Counted from the first letter of the stretch, positions 44,661 to 53,662 are shown. The stretch is 64,000 bases of DNA from CAG-882 sp050874385 (GCA_050874385.1 JBNMKO010000003.1:1-64000), one strand, 5' to 3'. Numbers and translations are program-made. The notes: generated by a model from the letters alone, not told the origin.

Positions 44661-44723
44661 ATTGTGAAAGATACATTTAAGATAGTAAAAAACACTGACT
44701 TAAATGTATTATGATTTCACAAT
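44661..44723. promoter_or_regulatory. 20-bp interrupted inverted repeat between argS and MATE 2
   Basis: ATTGTGAAA and ATACATTTAAG (44661-44681) pair with CTTAAATGTAT and TTTCACAAT (44699-44723), interrupted by one and five bases. No T tail. It may be an operator or a structured element. Confidence 0.5.
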
Positions 44724-44811
44724 AGTTAAGTTATACTGAACTATTAGAAAAAAGTAAAATGCACGTTTTTAATTAATATTTGTGCCACCGTGTGGCGGCA
44801 TGGGGGAATTT

Positions 44812-46173
44812 ATGGCTAAAAATCAATCAAAGGATATGACGGTTGGAAATCCATTCCAGATTATTTTGTTTTTTGCGATACCTGTACTGATTGGAAATGT
44901 GTTCCAGCAGCTATACAGCATGGTTGACACGATTATCGTGGGACAGAGCCTCGGAACGGATGCTCTCGCCGCTGTGGGGTCAACGGGTTCGCTCAACTTT
45001 CTTGTCAACGGCTTTTCCACCGGAATAGCCGGAGGCTTTGCGGTACTCCCGGCGCAGTTTTTTGGCGCAAAGGATGACAGGAGGCTTAAAAAGAGTGTTG
45101 GACAGGCTATAATGCTGTGCCTGTTCTTCACGGTGCTTTTGACGGCACTTTCTGTAATTTTTACCAGACCTATACTTGTGCTTATGAAGACACCTGCCAA
45201 CATTATTGACATGGCGGACGTGTACATAAAGACCATTTTCTGGGGAATATGTGCGACAATCCTCTACAATATGTGTTCGTGCGTTATAAGGGCGCTCGGA
45301 GACAGCAAGACACCACTTTATTTCCTTATTCTTGCGTCGTTTTTGAACATCGGGCTTGACCTATTATTTATAATAGTGTTCAAGTGGGGCGTTTTCGGCG
45401 CTGCATTTGCGACAGTGCTTGCACAGGGAGTTGCCGGAATACTTTGCGTGATATATGCTTTGAAAAAATACAGCATACTGCATCTGTCAAAGGATGATTT
45501 CAAGCTCGATTTTCCTATGATGGGAAAGCATCTTGCGATAGGACTTCCGATGGCGTTCCAGTTCTCGATAACAGCTATCGGAACAATTGTTTTACAGAGC
45601 GCTTTAAATACTTTCGGGTCGGACAAGATTGCGGCGTACACAGCCGGATGTAAGGTTGAGCAGCTTGTCACGCAGATAGGCCCGTCAATAGGTGTAACTA
45701 TGGCGAACTATGCAGGTCAGAACCTCGGAGCGGGAAGGCTCGACAGAATAAAAAAGGGTGTCACAAGCTGCACTATTATGACGCTTGCACTTGCGGTTAT
45801 ATCAGCGATAGCGTTGTTCTTCGGCGCGGAATGGCTGTCCGGTCTGTTCATATCGGGCGACCAGCCGGAGGTTGTGGCATCGGCTGTGACCTATGTGGAC
45901 ACGATATGTGTGTTCTTCCCATTCCTCTACATGATATTTGTGTACAGAAATGTACTTCAGGGAGTCGGAAGAAGCTTTATGCCACTTATGGCAGGAGTTT
46001 TCGAGCTTATAGCAAGATGTATCGTATCGTTTACACTGCCTGACAGAATGGGCTATGTAGGCGTTTGTCTTGCCGGACCGGTGGCGTGGATTGCCGCTGT
46101 CGTTCCACTTTGCATTGCCTACTATGTGATTATAGGAAAAATGTCAAAGAAGAGCAGTATGGCACAGGCTTGA
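44812..46173 (+). CDS. MATE-family efflux transporter 2
   Basis: The protein of 453 residues starts at ATG 44812 after tggggga; the in-frame codon at 44782 lies before it. It has the twelve-helix MATE build (MTVGNPFQIILFFAIPVLIGNVFQQLYSMVDTIIVGQSLG and the second half start MGKHLAIGLPMAFQFSITAIGTIVLQSALNTFGS). It is a paralogue of the pump at 41.4 kb rather than a tandem copy. It ends in an overlap of 30 bases with the phosphopantetheinyl transferase gene of the minus strand. Confidence 0.93.
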   Translation: MAKNQSKDMTVGNPFQIILFFAIPVLIGNVFQQLYSMVDTIIVGQSLGTDALAAVGSTGSLNFLVNGFSTGIAGGFAVLPAQFFGAKDDRRLKKSVGQAIMLCLFFTVLLTALSVIFTRPILVLMKTPANIIDMADVYIKTIFWGICATILYNMCSCVIRALGDSKTPLYFLILASFLNIGLDLLFIIVFKWGVFGAAFATVLAQGVAGILCVIYALKKYSILHLSKDDFKLDFPMMGKHLAIGLPMAFQFSITAIGTIVLQSALNTFGSDKIAAYTAGCKVEQLVTQIGPSIGVTMANYAGQNLGAGRLDRIKKGVTSCTIMTLALAVISAIALFFGAEWLSGLFISGDQPEVVASAVTYVDTICVFFPFLYMIFVYRNVLQGVGRSFMPLMAGVFELIARCIVSFTLPDRMGYVGVCLAGPVAWIAAVVPLCIAYYVIIGKMSKKSSMAQA

Positions 46174-47010
46174 CAATTCAACGGGAATAATACTTTTGCT
46201 ATCAAACTGAAAACACTTTTTGCATGATGAAATGTCAGGTGAACGCAGTGTGGTATCACCAAAAAATACATTATTGTCTTTATAACTATTATTACAGTTT
46301 ATATTATCAGTTAGAACCCCAACACCTTGTTGTTGATGTTGAGGGGATGCACAAAAGGCAGTCGACAAAAAAGCGGCTGTCTTTTTTTGTGCATTGTCTG
46401 TCTTGTCAGATTTGGAGCAAGCATTTAAAGTGTCCGGGTACAGCACAGGCGTAGTTACAATAGTAACATTGCTGTTGCAAAGAAATTCCTTTGACATGTA
46501 ATCGCAGTCGGCAAAGCTCTTTGTTATGCCGTCACCTGTGAGTTTCGTGTAAGCCTCATATCTGCTCCAGAATGTTGAGAACTCCTCGTCATTCATGGCA
46601 TGCGGAATACGCCTTAAAACGGCGGGAGAAGGACGACGTATGTCCTGAATGTCAACACCCACCTCAAAAGGCGCAATCGCACACGCAATCGCAGTGCGGC
46701 AGTGGCTTATGTTAAAAAATATATCGTTGTATGGTTCACTAAGAGCCGGCTTTCCGTTGCAGCCATACGAAAAATTAATTGAATTTCCTATGTAATCTAT
46801 GTCTTTCACCTGAAAACGATGCGGATATTCCATCAAAAGCCCATGGCACAACAAAATAAAGGACAGTGCGCTCACAGCTCTTTCCCTTATGGGAATGATG
46901 TTTTCTGCCTTTTTGCGCCTGAATTTGGGCAGAAAAGGCGCGATATTGCTATATATTTTTTCATAATCCGATGTTTCAAAATGTCGAGGAAAAATAGTAT
47001 AATAAACCAT
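46144..47010 (-). CDS. 4'-Phosphopantetheinyl transferase (Sfp type) with anomalous C-terminus
   Basis: Sfp enzymes load phosphopantetheine onto carrier proteins. The core of about 180 residues keeps GKPAL (86-90), FNISHC (99-104), GVDIQD (118-123, the Mg-binding Asp-x-Asp/Glu place) and WSRYEAYTK (148-156), in which Tyr replaces the usual Lys of KEA. From about residue 180 a further 108 residues follow that are Ser/Asn/Cys-rich and match nothing; they cover the intrinsic terminator of the opposite MATE gene and its last 10 codons. Loss of the original stop may have extended the frame. No NRPS or PKS gene is close, so the carrier partner is unclear. Confidence 0.7.
   Translation of the reverse strand: MVYYTIFPRHFETSDYEKIYSNIAPFLPKFRRKKAENIIPIRERAVSALSFILLCHGLLMEYPHRFQVKDIDYIGNSINFSYGCNGKPALSEPYNDIFFNISHCRTAIACAIAPFEVGVDIQDIRRPSPAVLRRIPHAMNDEEFSTFWSRYEAYTKLTGDGITKSFADCDYMSKEFLCNSNVTIVTTPVLYPDTLNACSKSDKTDNAQKKTAAFLSTAFCASPQHQQQGVGVLTDNINCNNSYKDNNVFFGDTTLRSPDISSCKKCFQFDSKSIIPVELSSLCHTALL
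46347..46394 (+). terminator. Terminator of MATE 2, lying inside the opposite transferase gene
   Basis: GGCAGTCG (46357-46364) pairs with CGGCTGTC (46374-46381), two wobbles, followed by TTTTTTT; outer arms ATGCACAAAA and TTTTGTGCAT extend the stem. It sits about 175 bases after the MATE stop. Confidence 0.75.
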
Positions 47011-47126
47011 GTTTTAACCTTTACTAAAGATGAGTAAATACTAAAAAATATTCTTTTTTATTTTCAAAATCTCTCTTTGTAAAACAGACAAAATTGTGCA
47101 ATATTTTAAGCTGTTCATTTATAAAA

Positions 47127-48101
47127 TTAATACGCAATTTTCTCCTCCCAAGGCAGTGTCCCATATTCATAATCTGAAAGCGATGGGCAGCACACGCGGA
47201 TAGCTTCGGCAATCTTTTTCATTTTGAGACTTACAGGTGTGTCCGCGCGTTTCATACATTCCTTCACCGTGTTTCCCATATAGTAGGAGAACAGCTCCGC
47301 GCGGTCTTCAAGGCGGTTGGTTTTTGCATATATGGATGTAAAATACTGGCTGTAGATATCGGTATCGGTGGCATAAATTGTGCCCGAATAGTCGGTTGTA
47401 TCGTACAGGCTTATATCGGTGTATTCGTCCGTGTCGAGCAGTTCGTTGTAATTGTCAAAATTGTACATTATACAGTATTCTATAAAGTGAAAAAGCTCAT
47501 GGTGAAAGGCGAGCGTAAAGTACAAATCGGGGTTGTCACAGCTAAGAGCTATCTCTATGGAAGATTTTTGGCTGCCGTCCGTGTAGCCATCGGCACCGCC
47601 CAAGGTGTCAACTAGATTTATTGTGATTGGCGAATACGCATTGAGGTCAGAAAAAAGGCTTGAAGGATATCTTTTGAGACATGTTTCAAGCAGATTAAGC
47701 CGTGATGCAACAAGCTTATCGTCAGTGATACCGGTTCCGGAAGTGCCATAGTTCCATGTAACGTCAGAGCCATAGCAGATATTTACGCCGTATGTGCTGT
47801 TGAGACGTTCAAGGGTGAGGGCGTTTTTCTCGGAAGGTGTGAGAGCGGCGATGTCATTTTCAGGCAAAGTTTCGGCAGAGCCGGATGGCTCATTGGTGGA
47901 AGCGTCCGTGTTGCGTTCTTCATCGGAGAGTGTCTCGCGGGCGGCGTATGATGGTGCGTCGGATGACGGAAGTTGTCCGCTTAATGCGTTAGTTCTGTTA
48001 CATGCGGATATGACAAATAGTACTGCCAAAGTAGACAGTACACATAATGTTTTATGAAAAGTCCTGAGCAGTCTGCCGGACTTATTTTTGTTTTTATACA
48101 T
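47127..48101 (-). CDS. Lipoprotein with HExxH zinc-metallopeptidase motif
   Basis: The 324-residue lipoprotein has a signal peptide ending in the lipobox VISAC (Cys34), then an acidic, Ser/Thr-rich tether (about 36-90). The folded domain contains HHELFH (about 198-203), which gives the HExxH zinc motif, and EDRAELFSYYM further on, whose Glu can be the third ligand in a gluzincin-like set. It would act outside the cell at the membrane. No known family name is recognised; the substrate is unknown. It is separated by 117 bases from the transferase gene that follows it on the same strand. Confidence 0.65.
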   Translation of the reverse strand: MYKNKNKSGRLLRTFHKTLCVLSTLAVLFVISACNRTNALSGQLPSSDAPSYAARETLSDEERNTDASTNEPSGSAETLPENDIAALTPSEKNALTLERLNSTYGVNICYGSDVTWNYGTSGTGITDDKLVASRLNLLETCLKRYPSSLFSDLNAYSPITINLVDTLGGADGYTDGSQKSSIEIALSCDNPDLYFTLAFHHELFHFIEYCIMYNFDNYNELLDTDEYTDISLYDTTDYSGTIYATDTDIYSQYFTSIYAKTNRLEDRAELFSYYMGNTVKECMKRADTPVSLKMKKIAEAIRVCCPSLSDYEYGTLPWEEKIAY

Positions 48102-48271
48102 AAAAGGAAACTCCTCATTGTTCTATAAAGTATATGTTAAAGATGCTGGGTGTAAGATACTATTTACAACAACATCTTTATATAGAATAATGTGAAGTTT
48201 CCCTTTTTTCAATACACAATATTTAATTAAAATTTTCAAATTGTCGCACAGCTTTTGTGCATATATGACAG

Positions 48272-48958
48272 TTATTGCTCTGTTGCGATGCGCTTTGCAT
48301 AGCTCATGGCTTTTTTTACAGGAGGGAGCATGAGAACTATCACAGTCACGACACCTTCGAGAAGAATGTATGCGTAGTTATAGCAGATAGGATATATAAC
48401 GGCGAGATTTGAAGGGAATGAGTCAGGCATGTAATCCATCCAGTAGATATATCCGCCGATTGTGTGGAAAAGACCTCGCGCGAGGATTGCCACAATATAA
48501 CCTATTATAAGCCCGTTCTTCTTTTTGTAGAAGAAGCCCGACACGCCGAGCGCCGCAAATGCGAAGAAGTAGTCAAGGCATGCCTGCATAGGCGAGAGTA
48601 TGTATGTTCCGCCGCCCTGCAAAAACTGCATGATACCGTATGCAAATGCACATGATATGCCAATCTTAGGGCCGTACCAGTAGCCGATGAGCGTTATAAA
48701 AAGCATTGAAAAGAGTGTTACTGAGCCGCCCCAAGGCATTTTAATCAACTGCACATAGGATGTGGCAAAGCCAAGTGCGAGCATTACGGCTGAAAATACA
48801 AGCTGCTTTGTCGAGAAAAGCTTCTTTTTTTCCTTGGATATACCGCCCGACAAAAAGGCTGCAAGAATAAGTAAAATTACCGCGATTACGATGAAAGCGA
48901 TAATTCCGGCGGTGGTGAGGGTGTAAAAACCGTCCTCCGCGTTGAAGAAAAGTGACAT
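48272..48958 (-). CDS. thiT: Thiamine ECF transporter S component (ThiT)
   Basis: The 228-residue membrane protein has about six helices. A first hydrophobic segment (about 14-38) is an extra extension; the ThiT body starts at TKQLVFSAVMLALGFATSYVQLIKMPWGGSVTLFSMLFI, with YGIMQFLQGGG, SPMQACLDYFFAFAALG and the end YPICYNYAYILLEGVVT. ThiT binds thiamine tightly and works with the shared ECF module. The TPP riboswitch in front and a hairpin that hides the ribosome site support the assignment. Confidence 0.95.
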   Translation of the reverse strand: MSLFFNAEDGFYTLTTAGIIAFIVIAVILLILAAFLSGGISKEKKKLFSTKQLVFSAVMLALGFATSYVQLIKMPWGGSVTLFSMLFITLIGYWYGPKIGISCAFAYGIMQFLQGGGTYILSPMQACLDYFFAFAALGVSGFFYKKKNGLIIGYIVAILARGLFHTIGGYIYWMDYMPDSFPSNLAVIYPICYNYAYILLEGVVTVIVLMLPPVKKAMSYAKRIATEQ

Positions 48959-48963
48959 AAAAA

Positions 48964-48995
48964 AATCCTCCTATGAAATATATTTCAGGAGGGGC
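48964..48995 (-). promoter_or_regulatory. Ribosome-site-sequestering hairpin of thiT
   Basis: On the plus strand CCTCC (48967-48971), TGAAA-TATA-TTTCA and GGAGG (48989-48993) give a nearly perfect stem; the minus-strand mRNA would pair GGAGG of thiT with CCTCC. This is the likely expression platform of the TPP riboswitch. Confidence 0.7.
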
Positions 48996-49040
48996 CTACT
49001 TAGTTAGAAAGTTGACGACGTTGTAAATGTCATAAAGCGT

Positions 49041-49125
49041 GCTTCCTTACGCCGGTATTAACCGGATCAAGTAGTGAGGGTCTGACAAGTGTCAATCTCA
49101 ACCCATAAAGAGTTCCCCTAGCGGC
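49041..49125 (-). ncRNA. TPP riboswitch (THI element) upstream of thiT
   Basis: On the minus strand the aptamer reads TAGGGGA near its start, GGGTTGAGAT in the pyrimidine-sensor helix, GACCCT, CTTGATCCGGTTAATACCGG and CGTAAGGAA at the end. This is the conserved TPP pattern. A small hairpin GCAGGC/GCCTGC lies just upstream in transcript order (49126-49141). Confidence 0.93.
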
Positions 49126-49393
49126 AGGCTTTGCCTGCATCTGATACTATACAGAGTTGTGATATTTTTGTCAATATGTAACTGTTCGTAATGGGGATTT
49201 TGATTATAAACTCTTAAAAGATACTTAATTTAAGGTAATTTAATATTTTTTATTTTGAAATAAGGAGGCAAATGTGTTAATATTACATTTGTATGGACAT
49301 TTTGGACAAGTGGTCATTTTTACAGAGGATTGATTTTGTCATGTAAGATTGTGGCAGAATAGTTATTATAAAAATTATTTTGGAGGAATATTG

Positions 49394-50812
49394 ATGAACG
49401 CAGAAGTTAAGAAGAGCTTTCTCGTGAAGGGAAATGACTTCTCTGATATTAAGAGGGTGATTGGCGTTGTGAGCGGCAAAGGCGGAGTTGGCAAGTCGAC
49501 TGTCACATGTGCTCTTGCGCGTCAGTTAGCCGCAATGGGATATAAGGTTGGAATAATGGATGCCGATATAACAGGTCCGTCAATACCTAGAATGATGGGA
49601 ATTGATGAGCGATGCGAGGAGAGCGATATGGGAATTATGGCTCCTGAGTCGGCTGAGGGAATCAAGGTTATGTCAATGAACCTGCTCTTGCAGAACGAGG
49701 ACGACGCGGTTATATGGAGAGGGCCTGTGATTGCGAATTTTGTCAAGCAGTTTTATTCGGATGTATGCTGGGGAGAGCTTGATTTTCTTCTTGTTGACAT
49801 GCCGCCGGGAACGGGCGATGTGCCGCTCACGGTATTTCAGTCGCTTCCGGTTGACGGGATTGTGCTTGTGACATCGCCGCAGAGCCTTGTGTCCATGATT
49901 GTTAAGAAGGCATACAACATGGCTATGAAGATGGACATACCGGTGCTGGGAATTATTGAAAATTACAGCTACTATAAATGCCCTGACTGTGGAAGAATAG
50001 AGAAAATATTCGGTGAGAGCCATATCGACGAGGAGGCGCAGGCGATAGGAGTTCCTGTTCTTGCAAAGCTTCCGATAAATCCAAAGCTTGCCAAGGCTGC
50101 CGATGAGGGAAAATATTTTGAGTTTGAGGAGCCGGTTGACGTTACTCCTCTTATATCCAACCTTTTTGACACGGTGCTTTTTGACCTTGACGGGACGCTC
50201 ACAGACCCTAAGCAGGGTATCACATCGTGTGTTCAGTACGCGCTTGCCGATATCGGGATAGATGAGCCTGACCTTGACAACCTTGAGGATTTTATAGGGC
50301 CGCCTTTAAAAGAACATTTTATTGAGAGATATAATCTCGATGATGCCACGAGCACAGCTTGCGTCAAGAAGTACAGGGAGAGATACAATCCAATCGGTGT
50401 GTATGAAAATAAGATGTACGAGGGAATTGACAAGGTGTTAGAGACATTGAAGAGCCGTGGCATAAAGCTTGCCGTTGCAAGCTCGAAGCCTACCATGCTT
50501 GTAAATGTTGTCCTTGAGTATTTTGACCTTATGAAATATTTTGATGTTGTCGCGGGAAGTGAGCTTGACGGTACAAGAACCAGAAAGTCGGATGTTATAA
50601 GATATGCGTTTGAGCTTTTAGATGAGAAGGGATATTCACATGAAAGACCGATAATGGTCGGTGACCGCAAGCACGATGTTATAGGCGCGAGGGAAGTGGG
50701 AATACCTTGCATGGCGGTAGCTTACGGTTACGGCTCAATGGAGGAGCTTAAAGCGGAGCAGCCTGATTTTATCGCAGAGAGTGTTTGGGATATAGCCAAG
50801 ATAATAAGATAG
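49394..50812 (+). CDS. Mrp/ApbC-type Fe-S carrier ATPase fused to a HAD phosphatase
   Basis: The protein of 472 residues starts at ATG 49394 after tggagga; the frame from 49349 has no site. Residues 1-258 form an Mrp/NBP35 P-loop ATPase: deviant Walker A GKGGVGKS (28-35), DADITGPSIPRMMG, WRGP and DMPPGTGDVPLT, and the bridging-cluster CPDC (about 198-201). Residues 262-472 are a HAD hydrolase of the phosphoglycolate-phosphatase group with FDLDGTLTD (about 262-270), VASSKP, KSDVIRYAFE and GDRKHDVIGAREVG. Both halves look intact. Mrp carriers deliver Fe-S clusters to targets. The linkage may be a recent gene fusion. Confidence 0.9.
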   Translation: MNAEVKKSFLVKGNDFSDIKRVIGVVSGKGGVGKSTVTCALARQLAAMGYKVGIMDADITGPSIPRMMGIDERCEESDMGIMAPESAEGIKVMSMNLLLQNEDDAVIWRGPVIANFVKQFYSDVCWGELDFLLVDMPPGTGDVPLTVFQSLPVDGIVLVTSPQSLVSMIVKKAYNMAMKMDIPVLGIIENYSYYKCPDCGRIEKIFGESHIDEEAQAIGVPVLAKLPINPKLAKAADEGKYFEFEEPVDVTPLISNLFDTVLFDLDGTLTDPKQGITSCVQYALADIGIDEPDLDNLEDFIGPPLKEHFIERYNLDDATSTACVKKYRERYNPIGVYENKMYEGIDKVLETLKSRGIKLAVASSKPTMLVNVVLEYFDLMKYFDVVAGSELDGTRTRKSDVIRYAFELLDEKGYSHERPIMVGDRKHDVIGAREVGIPCMAVAYGYGSMEELKAEQPDFIAESVWDIAKIIR

Positions 50813-50822
50813 GGGGCGACGT

Positions 50823-51701
50823 ATGAAGGATACCTTGAAGCAGGTGTGGAGGCTGGCATATCCGGTTGTGATATACTTTGCTGTCGCGTTTGTGGTGCAG
50901 TTTGGTGCGATGCAGCTTATAGTGAACCTTGCAATCAGAAATGGAACGCTTGTGGCAGCAGGGGATGTGTACGATTATCAAAATCAGATAGCTAATCTTA
51001 TAAACAGATACAGCCTTCAGATTACAGCAGCGACGAATATTGTGCTTATGCCGGTATTTGCCCTGCTTTTGCGAAGTGATAACAAAAAGAGAAAGCTTTT
51101 GCAGGGATTTTCCTACAAAATGCCCGATATAAAGAGCCTTGCGCTTGTCGGATTGCTGGGGATGACGGCGGCGGTGAGCGTCAATGCGATTGTGTCCATA
51201 AGCGGTATTGCATATTTTTCCCCGAAATATCAGCAGGTTTCGCAGATAATTTATTCGGGCGGACTGTTTATGGAGATTGTGTCGGCTGTTATAGCGGCAC
51301 CGATACTTGAGGAGCTGCTTTTCAGGGGAATGATATACAAAAGGCTCAGGGATTTTTGCAGTGCAAAACTGGCAATAATAATCTCAGCAGCTTTTTTCGG
51401 ATTGTTCCACGGAAATCTTGTACAGTTTGTGTATGCATTCATAATCGGGTTGATGCTTGCGTATGTTTACGAGAAGATGAAGACTATATGGGCACCGATT
51501 GTATTTCATATGGGAGCTAATCTGCTTTCGGTGCTTATAACGGAGCTTATTCCGCAGAGTCTCTTAAATATCTTTGTGATTTTGCTTGCGATGGTTTTGT
51601 GCCTTATGCTGACTGTATTTTTATTGAAGTATGTGTATGGATATAATGTCGGGATACAGCCGACAAAAAATGGTGAGGTGGTAAAAGAAAAGTATGAATA
51701 A
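50823..51701 (+). CDS. CPBP-family intramembrane metalloprotease
   Basis: The membrane protein of 292 residues has about eight helices. It contains EELLFRGMIYKRL (about 163-175), where the double Glu and Arg form the first CPBP motif, FGLFHGN (about 193-199) with the second-motif His, and FHMGAN (about 228-233) with the third. Homologues cleave CAAX-type tails, process bacteriocins or give bacteriocin immunity. It starts 10 bases after the Mrp-HAD stop (taggggg as ribosome site) and overlaps the glycosyltransferase start by 8 bases, so a three-gene operon is likely. Confidence 0.88.
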   Translation: MKDTLKQVWRLAYPVVIYFAVAFVVQFGAMQLIVNLAIRNGTLVAAGDVYDYQNQIANLINRYSLQITAATNIVLMPVFALLLRSDNKKRKLLQGFSYKMPDIKSLALVGLLGMTAAVSVNAIVSISGIAYFSPKYQQVSQIIYSGGLFMEIVSAVIAAPILEELLFRGMIYKRLRDFCSAKLAIIISAAFFGLFHGNLVQFVYAFIIGLMLAYVYEKMKTIWAPIVFHMGANLLSVLITELIPQSLLNIFVILLAMVLCLMLTVFLLKYVYGYNVGIQPTKNGEVVKEKYE

Positions 51702-52719
51702 GAAGATACTCTCTATCGCTGTTCCATGTTACAATTCACAGGCGTACATGGAAAAATGTATTGATTCACTGTTAGAGGGCGGTGAAGATGTTGAAATTAT
51801 TATTGTGGATGACGGCTCGACGAAGGACGATACAGCCGCCATCGCTGACAGATATGCGAAAGCTTATCCCACAATAGTGAAAGCCATTCATCAGGAGAAT
51901 GGAGGTCATGGCGAGGCCGTCAATACAGGTCTTGCCAATTCGACAGGGGCATTTTTTAAGGTTGTAGACAGTGACGACTGGGTTGACAAAAGAGCGTATA
52001 AAAAGCTTTTGAGCATAATGAAAAGAGCACTTGCAAATGACGACGGGCTTGATATGCTTATATCCAACTTTGTCTATGACAAGCAGGGCGCACACCACAA
52101 GAAGGTTATGAGCTACCGCAATGTTTTTCCAAAGGACAAATATTTTACATGGCATGATGTTGGACATTTTAGAATATCGCAGTATATTCTCATGCACTCC
52201 GTTATCTACAGGACGCAGCTTTTAAAGGATTGCGGGCTTGAGCTTCCTAAGCACACTTTCTATGTGGACAACATATTTGTGTTCAATCCGCTTCCTTATG
52301 TGAAGAAGATGTACTACACGGATGTGGTATTCTATCATTATTTTATCGGAAGGGATGACCAGTCGGTAAATGAGTCGGTTATGATAAAGAGAATTGACCA
52401 GCAGTTGAGGGTCAACAGAATTATGATTGACTACTTTGATTATGATGCGATAAGCGAGCGTCCATGTATGAAGTACATGCAGAATTATGTGAATATAATG
52501 ATGACGATATCGTCCGCATTTTGTGTCCTTTCAAGGGATGAGGAAAATTATAAAAAGAAGCATGAGCTTTGGATGTATTTAAAAGAAAAAAATCCGGTAC
52601 TGTACAAAAATCTCAAGCATAGCTTGATGGGAATTGCACTGAGCTGGGAGGGAAAGCTTGCGAGGGCTGTCCAGAGATTGGGCTACAAGCTTTTCCAGAA
52701 GATAATAGGATTTAATTAG
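51694..52719 (+). CDS. Family 2 glycosyltransferase
   Basis: The protein of 341 residues has a GT-A fold: SIAVPCYNSQAYMEKCIDSLL at the start, VEIIIVDDGSTKDDTAAIA with the nucleotide-binding DDGS, VVDSDDWVDKRAY as DxD (about 90-100) and then a helical end region with the HYFIGRDDQSVNESVM acceptor segment. GT2 enzymes transfer sugars to lipid or wall glycan acceptors. No cluster of glycan genes is around it. It overlaps the CPBP gene by 8 bases, and a long hairpin terminator follows. Confidence 0.9.
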   Translation: MNKKILSIAVPCYNSQAYMEKCIDSLLEGGEDVEIIIVDDGSTKDDTAAIADRYAKAYPTIVKAIHQENGGHGEAVNTGLANSTGAFFKVVDSDDWVDKRAYKKLLSIMKRALANDDGLDMLISNFVYDKQGAHHKKVMSYRNVFPKDKYFTWHDVGHFRISQYILMHSVIYRTQLLKDCGLELPKHTFYVDNIFVFNPLPYVKKMYYTDVVFYHYFIGRDDQSVNESVMIKRIDQQLRVNRIMIDYFDYDAISERPCMKYMQNYVNIMMTISSAFCVLSRDEENYKKKHELWMYLKEKNPVLYKNLKHSLMGIALSWEGKLARAVQRLGYKLFQKIIGFN

Positions 52720-52742
52720 AAAGAATTTTTCACAGCAAATAA

Positions 52743-52813
52743 AAAGGACGCGCCGCAATAGAACATTCTGCTTTAGCGTAATGCAGGTGTACTATTGCGG
52801 AAGCGTCTTGCTT
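52743..52813. terminator. Long bidirectional terminator between GT2 and PAP2 genes
   Basis: AAGGACGC, CCGCAATAG and CTGC on the left pair with GCAG, CTATTGCGG and GCGTCTT on the right with small bulges, about 70 bases overall; T-rich in both directions. The two genes converge here. Confidence 0.8.
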
Positions 52814-52827
52814 TGATTGGCTTTAGC

Positions 52828-53475
52828 TTAGTTCCATGTCTTTTTGTCGATGAAGTCTGAAACTTTTGTCTTGTATATTAGAAGATACACCATGCGTCCC
52901 ATGACACATCCGCCGATTACATCTATAAGTGCATGCTGTTTTAAGAATATTGTTGAAAAACATATAAGTACGCATAGCACAAGAGAAGCGTTCTTTATAA
53001 CAGGGCTTTTTATGGCATCGGTCTTGTTGATTGCCACATGGACACCGATGGAATTGTATACATGTATGCTCGGAAAAACATTTGTCGATGTGTCGGTATT
53101 GTACAGCCATGCCACGAGCTTTGTAAAAGGATTGTCAGCTACAAGGTTGTCCGGGCGGAAATTGTAAAGTCCGTTTGGAAAAACATAGCATATGACAAGG
53201 TATGCGCTCATTCCGATTATGAGAAAGCTCATGAGCTTCACAAAATCGCGCTGTGACGCAAATATAAAGTATATGGCACTTACCGCAATGTAGAGAAACC
53301 ACAGCAGGTAAGGAACTATAAATATCGGAATGAATGGAATGATGTTATCAATCGGTGAATTGAGTGCCGTAAAATCCGTTGTGACGGTTTTTTCGAGATA
53401 GTAAAAACATAACAGGTATACAGGCGTATACAATGTAAGCAGTGCGTGCTTGTACTTCTTAATAAATTCTTTCAT
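52828..53475 (-). CDS. PAP2-family membrane phosphatase
   Basis: The membrane protein of about 215 residues has six helices. PAP2 motifs appear in order: NFRP (for KxxxxxxRP), FPSIHVY (PSGH variant with Ile for Gly), and STIFLKQHALIDVIGG for SR-x5-H-x3-D, with Ser, His and Asp kept and Arg missing. Such enzymes remove phosphate from lipid phosphates such as phosphatidate or undecaprenyl pyrophosphate. Start: ATG 53475 after gagggga; the longer frame to 53502 has no site. The missing Arg lowers the activity claim. Confidence 0.75.
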   Translation of the reverse strand: MKEFIKKYKHALLTLYTPVYLLCFYYLEKTVTTDFTALNSPIDNIIPFIPIFIVPYLLWFLYIAVSAIYFIFASQRDFVKLMSFLIIGMSAYLVICYVFPNGLYNFRPDNLVADNPFTKLVAWLYNTDTSTNVFPSIHVYNSIGVHVAINKTDAIKSPVIKNASLVLCVLICFSTIFLKQHALIDVIGGCVMGRMVYLLIYKTKVSDFIDKKTWN

Positions 53476-53590
53476 GACTTCCCCTCGTCCTTTTGTGCAC
53501 ATACAATTACATATTTTGTATGTTGATAATGTAACAAATATTGTACTATGATATCATAGCAGTTAAAGTTTAACAAGAACTTTTTGCGAT

Positions 53591-53619
53591 TTGCAAACAT
53601 AGTGGATTGATGCTATACT
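53591..53619 (+). promoter_or_regulatory. Likely promoter of the degenerate-ABC gene pair
   Basis: TTGCAA and TATACT are separated by 17 bases, about 44 bases before the ATG. Confidence 0.6.
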
Positions 53620-53662
53620 ATGGATGCTTTATAATTACACCAATTAAAAGAGGTTATAAATT

